DNA from: Bacteroidales bacterium UBA5833
GTDB lineage: Bacteria > Bacteroidota > Bacteroidia > Bacteroidales > Lentimicrobiaceae
Reading direction: 5' to 3'
Length of the DNA stretch: 34,315 nt
Assembly (NCBI GenBank): GCA_002433025.1
Contig: DJGZ01000001.1
Span: 229-34,543 of the forward strand
Shown: piece after piece, positions 31,308 to 34,315 of the stretch
Position numbering within the stretch: the stretch's first letter is position 1
How the letters are laid out: each line of letters starts with the position of its first letter
Notes under the pieces: model-generated
What the model was told of the DNA's origin: nothing
Database searches by the model: none
Seen by the model: the letters and a program-made list of their open reading frames with translations, nothing else
Translations under genes and position numbers: made by a program

Positions 31308-33956
31308 TCAGTGGTTGAGTATATGAAAACGATACACCTCGGTAAAACGCCGGTACCATTTATTTCCACCCGTATAAACCTTCAGCATCAATTTAACATC
31401 TACCTGCCCGGTTTCCGAAAGGTCGCGCAGAGCCAGCCCTCTTCCGAGACTTTCAAGATGTGTTCGGGCCGCATCTGCAACCATCCCTGAACTGCGGAGT
31501 CTTTCGGTAAGCTGAAGCGCTTTGTCATAATGGCCGCGGGTAATGAAGTAGCCGGTTGCATAATCAATCAGCCGTAGCTCATCCGTCGCCATGGCCAGTT
31601 CGAACAACCCGGAGCTGACCAGTCCGAGGGTATCCAGACGGTAGTGTGTAAATAAGGCTTCCGCTTCGTTGAGTTTCCTGATACCCTCCGTATAATCTCC
31701 CTCCGCAATTTGCTGCAGGGCAGTTCTGTGCATTTCATTCCAGCGGACCGGATGCCGGTACTCTTCTGTCACCCGGTTAAGTCCCTGTGTATTGAGACCG
31801 CAATAGGAGCGGCTGTAAATCAGTTCCCGTGCTTCAAGAATCACGGCTGATGCCTGATCAAACCTGTTCTGCTGCAGCAAAGCCGACGCCTCCCCGACCA
31901 GGGATTCCAGTTCTCCGCGTATCCTGCTGCACAGCGACTCATCAGCCAGCCGTATCAGCTCATCCTGCTGCGCTTTCAGTGCCGGCAACTGCGTAATACC
32001 CATAATATCTGCCAACTGAGAAGCCTTTTGCGAATAGCCCAAAGCCTCTTCCGGTTCCCCGGCCCAGAGCTTCAGCCTTCCGGTGGAATAAAGTTCATTG
32101 AGGAATGGAACCACCCCACCCCTAACCAGTGAATCGAACATTGCAACATGCTCCAGCCCGGCATTGCGCGCGGTCAGGGCAGCTTCGGTCGTGTTCCGGA
32201 TAAACTGTTCCTTGTTGCGATCAAGCTTATCCTGCCAGGCGGCTGCAAGCAGGGCATGGTAAGCCTGCCCGGCAATCGCACGCCGGAGGCTGTCCACCAG
32301 GGTCATATCCGGAAGGTAAACCGGATAACTGCGGGCAAAGCCCAGGGCGTCATCCAGCGACTGGCCCGCCAGGTGATAATTGCCCTTTTGCAGCAATGCC
32401 TTTGTCAATCCCAACATTTCGTCAAACCTGCCATCCACAGCCTTCTTCAGGGATGATGAATAAGCGGGTCCCGGCTCAATCCCCTGCCTTTGCGTGAATA
32501 GCTGACGGGCCTTGCCGAGTTCCGACAGGGCACCACCGTAATGTCCCTTTTGCAGTAAACCACCGGCATTAGCAATGTACATATCTGCCATCTGCTGATA
32601 CAGGGAAGTTAATCCGGTAGCATCCCCGTCGTCAAGGCTGTATTTGAGTACATATTGTTCCGCTTCGGCCAGGTACTTTTCGGCTATCACAGGTAGATTG
32701 CTTTTCAGGGCTTTTTTCACCACACGGGTATAAGCCGCGGTCAGCCCGCTTCTGGCTTCTTTCAGCCTGCGGGCCAGGGTATCAGGCAATCCGGCTGCCG
32801 GATTTACCGAACAGAATTTCACGCCGGCCGAAAGCAGGTCCACCGCCTCGGCAAACCGGTCACCGGCAATCAGTTCATTTGATTTCAGCAGATAAGCGGA
32901 AATCATCTCGCGCGAAAGGCGACCCCAATCGGGATCAGGCAAGTTGCGTGAACCGGTATAGACTTCGGCCAGTTCCTTTAAACGGACAAGCTGCGAAGCG
33001 CTGATCCCGTTGGCAAAAAGCCGGTAGAAAAACGGCGAGCTGTAATAATCCACCTTTTGCGAAAGCCGCAAAGCATCTTCAAGCTGGCGCGCATAACCAC
33101 TTCCCAGATTCTGGTATACATTGCCCGTACCGGGACCCTTCGCCCCTTGTTGCAGCAGATAAGCATTCAGTTCTCCGGCCTTGTAAGCTGCAATCCGCTG
33201 TTTTTCCGCCAGGCCCATGGGATCCTTTCCCGGCAGGATCAGCGAATGAACAGCTGAGGCCTCGCGCAACAGCCTGACGGTTTTACCGGCATACACGGAA
33301 ATGGCAAATGCTCCGGCGACCGTGTGCCTGGTAACCCTTGCCGCCCGTATCCTTTTATCGAGCGTATCAGCCATGGCCGAAGCAGCTTCGTAGTCGCGTA
33401 TATAAAACAACTCCTTTTCAGCCCGGGCATAGCTTTCCGCATCAAACCCGAAATGCATGAGTTCTGCTTTCACCAGGCATCCTTCACGCCAGAGGCTGTC
33501 GGGGATGGAAACAAACTCCCGCGGCAAACGCAGGGAGTCGGTGCGCAGCAGCATTTCATCAGATTGATGAATAACCCCGTTTACCGGATGCTCAAGTACA
33601 ATCCTGCACTTCATTTGTGCCGGTATAAGCACAGGCGACAGGTCAAACCCGCGCATCTGCACATCGCCGCTGCATACGGAAGGATGGAATGTCAGCACTA
33701 CATCAAGCATATTTCCCTGACCGTAGCGCACCTCAATGTCAGCGCGGTAAAAAAATGTAAAGGTTGTTTTTTCAGGAATTTTCCGGTGGGCAAGTGCCAG
33801 TTGGTTGATGATCTGATTGTTGTAACGGTTTGCATTCCCTGTGGCAGAAAAACCGAACTGCCAGGCGCCTTCCCTTCCGGCTGTGTAAATGGTCTGCCCG
33901 AAAAGCAATGGAGCCTGCATCAACAGCATAAGCAGAACGAAAAGGGTACGGAACAT
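31308..33956 (-). CDS. Large exported helical-repeat protein of unknown function
   Basis: I do not recognise this 882-residue protein. It starts with a signal peptide (MFRTLFVLLMLLM, cleavage near LLFGQ). Residues 20-150 are probably beta-rich, with ADIEVRYGQGNMLDVVLTFH as a representative strand pair and two cysteines (VCSGDV, MKCRIV). From about 190 to 840 it is almost entirely helical, with recurring Ala/Leu-rich pairs such as AEKYLAEAEQYV, LLQKGHYGGALSELGKARQLF and ALLQQNRFDQASAVILEAREL, the look of TPR/SEL-like repeats. No catalytic motif or sorting domain is visible. The ATG at 33956 is preferred over a TTG three codons earlier. A -7 element at 33982-33989 suggests its own promoter. It may be a periplasmic scaffold for other proteins. 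Confidence 0.85.
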   Translation of the reverse strand: MFRTLFVLLMLLMQAPLLFGQTIYTAGREGAWQFGFSATGNANRYNNQIINQLALAHRKIPEKTTFTFFYRADIEVRYGQGNMLDVVLTFHPSVCSGDVQMRGFDLSPVLIPAQMKCRIVLEHPVNGVIHQSDEMLLRTDSLRLPREFVSIPDSLWREGCLVKAELMHFGFDAESYARAEKELFYIRDYEAASAMADTLDKRIRAARVTRHTVAGAFAISVYAGKTVRLLREASAVHSLILPGKDPMGLAEKQRIAAYKAGELNAYLLQQGAKGPGTGNVYQNLGSGYARQLEDALRLSQKVDYYSSPFFYRLFANGISASQLVRLKELAEVYTGSRNLPDPDWGRLSREMISAYLLKSNELIAGDRFAEAVDLLSAGVKFCSVNPAAGLPDTLARRLKEARSGLTAAYTRVVKKALKSNLPVIAEKYLAEAEQYVLKYSLDDGDATGLTSLYQQMADMYIANAGGLLQKGHYGGALSELGKARQLFTQRQGIEPGPAYSSSLKKAVDGRFDEMLGLTKALLQKGNYHLAGQSLDDALGFARSYPVYLPDMTLVDSLRRAIAGQAYHALLAAAWQDKLDRNKEQFIRNTTEAALTARNAGLEHVAMFDSLVRGGVVPFLNELYSTGRLKLWAGEPEEALGYSQKASQLADIMGITQLPALKAQQDELIRLADESLCSRIRGELESLVGEASALLQQNRFDQASAVILEARELIYSRSYCGLNTQGLNRVTEEYRHPVRWNEMHRTALQQIAEGDYTEGIRKLNEAEALFTHYRLDTLGLVSSGLFELAMATDELRLIDYATGYFITRGHYDKALQLTERLRSSGMVADAARTHLESLGRGLALRDLSETGQVDVKLMLKVYTGGNKWYRRFTEVYRFHILNH

Positions 33957-33981
33957 AGATAACAAAAAGCTGAATGCCCGG

Positions 33982-33989
33982 CAAAATTA
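33982..33989 (-). promoter_or_regulatory. -7 promoter element for the helical-repeat gene
   Basis: On the minus strand TAATTTTG matches TAnnTTTG exactly, 25 bases before the ATG at 33956. No clear -33 element is found at the expected distance. Confidence 0.45.
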
Positions 33990-34046
33990 CCAATCTGCTC
34001 AACATGCCCGACATTTGCCGGCCTGCACGTAACCCGATTTTATCTG

Positions 34047-34229
34047 TTAATTATGTGAATTTTTCCGGGTCTGCATTTTCATCACAAACTTGCCGGTGAA
34101 GTAAGCTATCAGTGCAACAATCAGGATGTAATCCGACAGGATTTCTTTAAAACCAAAATAATTTAACAGCAGAAACACAGCGGTAAACAGTACAATAACA
34201 AGGAGGTCGGCAAGGGGGAAGTTTTTCAT
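34047..34229 (-). CDS. Small two-helix membrane protein, unknown function
   Basis: This 60-residue protein has two hydrophobic segments (about 7-23 and 31-48) and a basic C-terminus (MKMQTRKNSHN). No family is recognised. An A-rich start and a two-element promoter directly upstream support it as a real gene. The basic tail after the second helix suggests both ends in the cytoplasm. It lies 90 bases before the helical-repeat gene, which has its own -7 element, so co-transcription is uncertain. Confidence 0.65.
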   Translation of the reverse strand: MKNFPLADLLVIVLFTAVFLLLNYFGFKEILSDYILIVALIAYFTGKFVMKMQTRKNSHN

Positions 34230-34244
34230 GGCTTAAGTTTCAGG

Positions 34245-34275
34245 CAAATTTATAATTGTTTGGTAATTTTTTCAA
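34245..34275 (-). promoter_or_regulatory. Promoter of the small membrane protein gene
   Basis: Minus-strand TTG (complement of 34273-34275), a 20-base spacer and TAAATTTG (complement of 34245-34252) fit the Bacteroidota promoter. The -7 box is 15 bases before the ATG at 34229, implying a very short leader. Confidence 0.6.
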
Positions 34276-34315
34276 CCGGACTGTGCAAACTTTAAATAGT
34301 CGCTCCTTAAATAAG

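Noticed and set aside
33324..33962. 212-codon plus-strand open frame
   Set aside because: Antisense to the signal-peptide end of the helical-repeat gene, which has a promoter and a clear signal peptide.

Overview
The window comes from a member of the Bacteroidota, probably a Bacteroidales- or Marinilabiliales-like bacterium; I cannot name a genus. The evidence is two proteins with type IX secretion (T9SS) C-terminal sorting domains, several promoters matching the Bacteroidota pattern TTTG-N19-20-TAnnTTTG, mostly A-rich leaders rather than Shine-Dalgarno sites, and typical families such as Omp28-like proteins, LytS/LytTR two-component systems and an S8 peptidase with a Bacteroidota-type signal peptide. 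I saw no rRNA, complete tRNA, CRISPR array, insertion sequence or phage gene cluster.

Layout. 1-422: noncoding or gene-edge DNA with a perfect 13-bp-stem terminator and a doubled TTGCGCTAC motif. 423-3035 (+): a double CbbX-type AAA ATPase with a duplicated N-terminal domain. 3109-4752 (-): a secreted S8 serine peptidase. 4753-5371: a long regulatory gap. 5372-11236 (+): a six-gene operon encoding an octaheme cytochrome c, a cytochrome b, a double-rhodanese lipoprotein, a two-gene YeeE/YedE transporter whose second half carries a rhodanese-like domain, and a membrane-anchored rhodanese-like protein. 11288-14150: a small hypothetical, an LpxL/HtrB-like acyltransferase, a GNAT acetyltransferase and a LytTR response regulator. 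14216-17773 (-): a six-PAS LytS-type sensor kinase that forms a pair with the regulator. 17938-20058 (-): a compact cluster of one beta-barrel-like protein and two methyltransferase-like proteins. 20282-21547 (+): an MFS exporter. 21624-26000 (-): two tandem paralogous T9SS cargo proteins with thioredoxin-like CGPC motifs. 26244-29634 (+): a metal-handling group of CopA-type ATPase, CDF exporter and HMA-domain small protein. 29674-34229 (-): superoxide dismutase, peptidase E, a large secreted helical-repeat protein of unknown function and a small membrane protein.

The most interesting unit is 5372-11236. Three of its proteins end in a flexible tail closing with Gly-Gly-Cys (GGCA, KGGC, GGGC). 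In two of these, the rhodanese-like domain has lost its catalytic cysteine; one then has only the transporter cysteine plus the tail cysteine, and the other has the tail cysteine as its only cysteine. This resembles the swinging-arm cysteine of the SoxY sulfur carrier and suggests a membrane-bound sulfane-sulfur relay coupled to the octaheme cytochrome and cytochrome b. That model is inference. A near-identical palindrome, ATTTAGA-N5/6-TCTAAAT, lies upstream of both this operon and the copper ATPase, suggesting one regulator for both.
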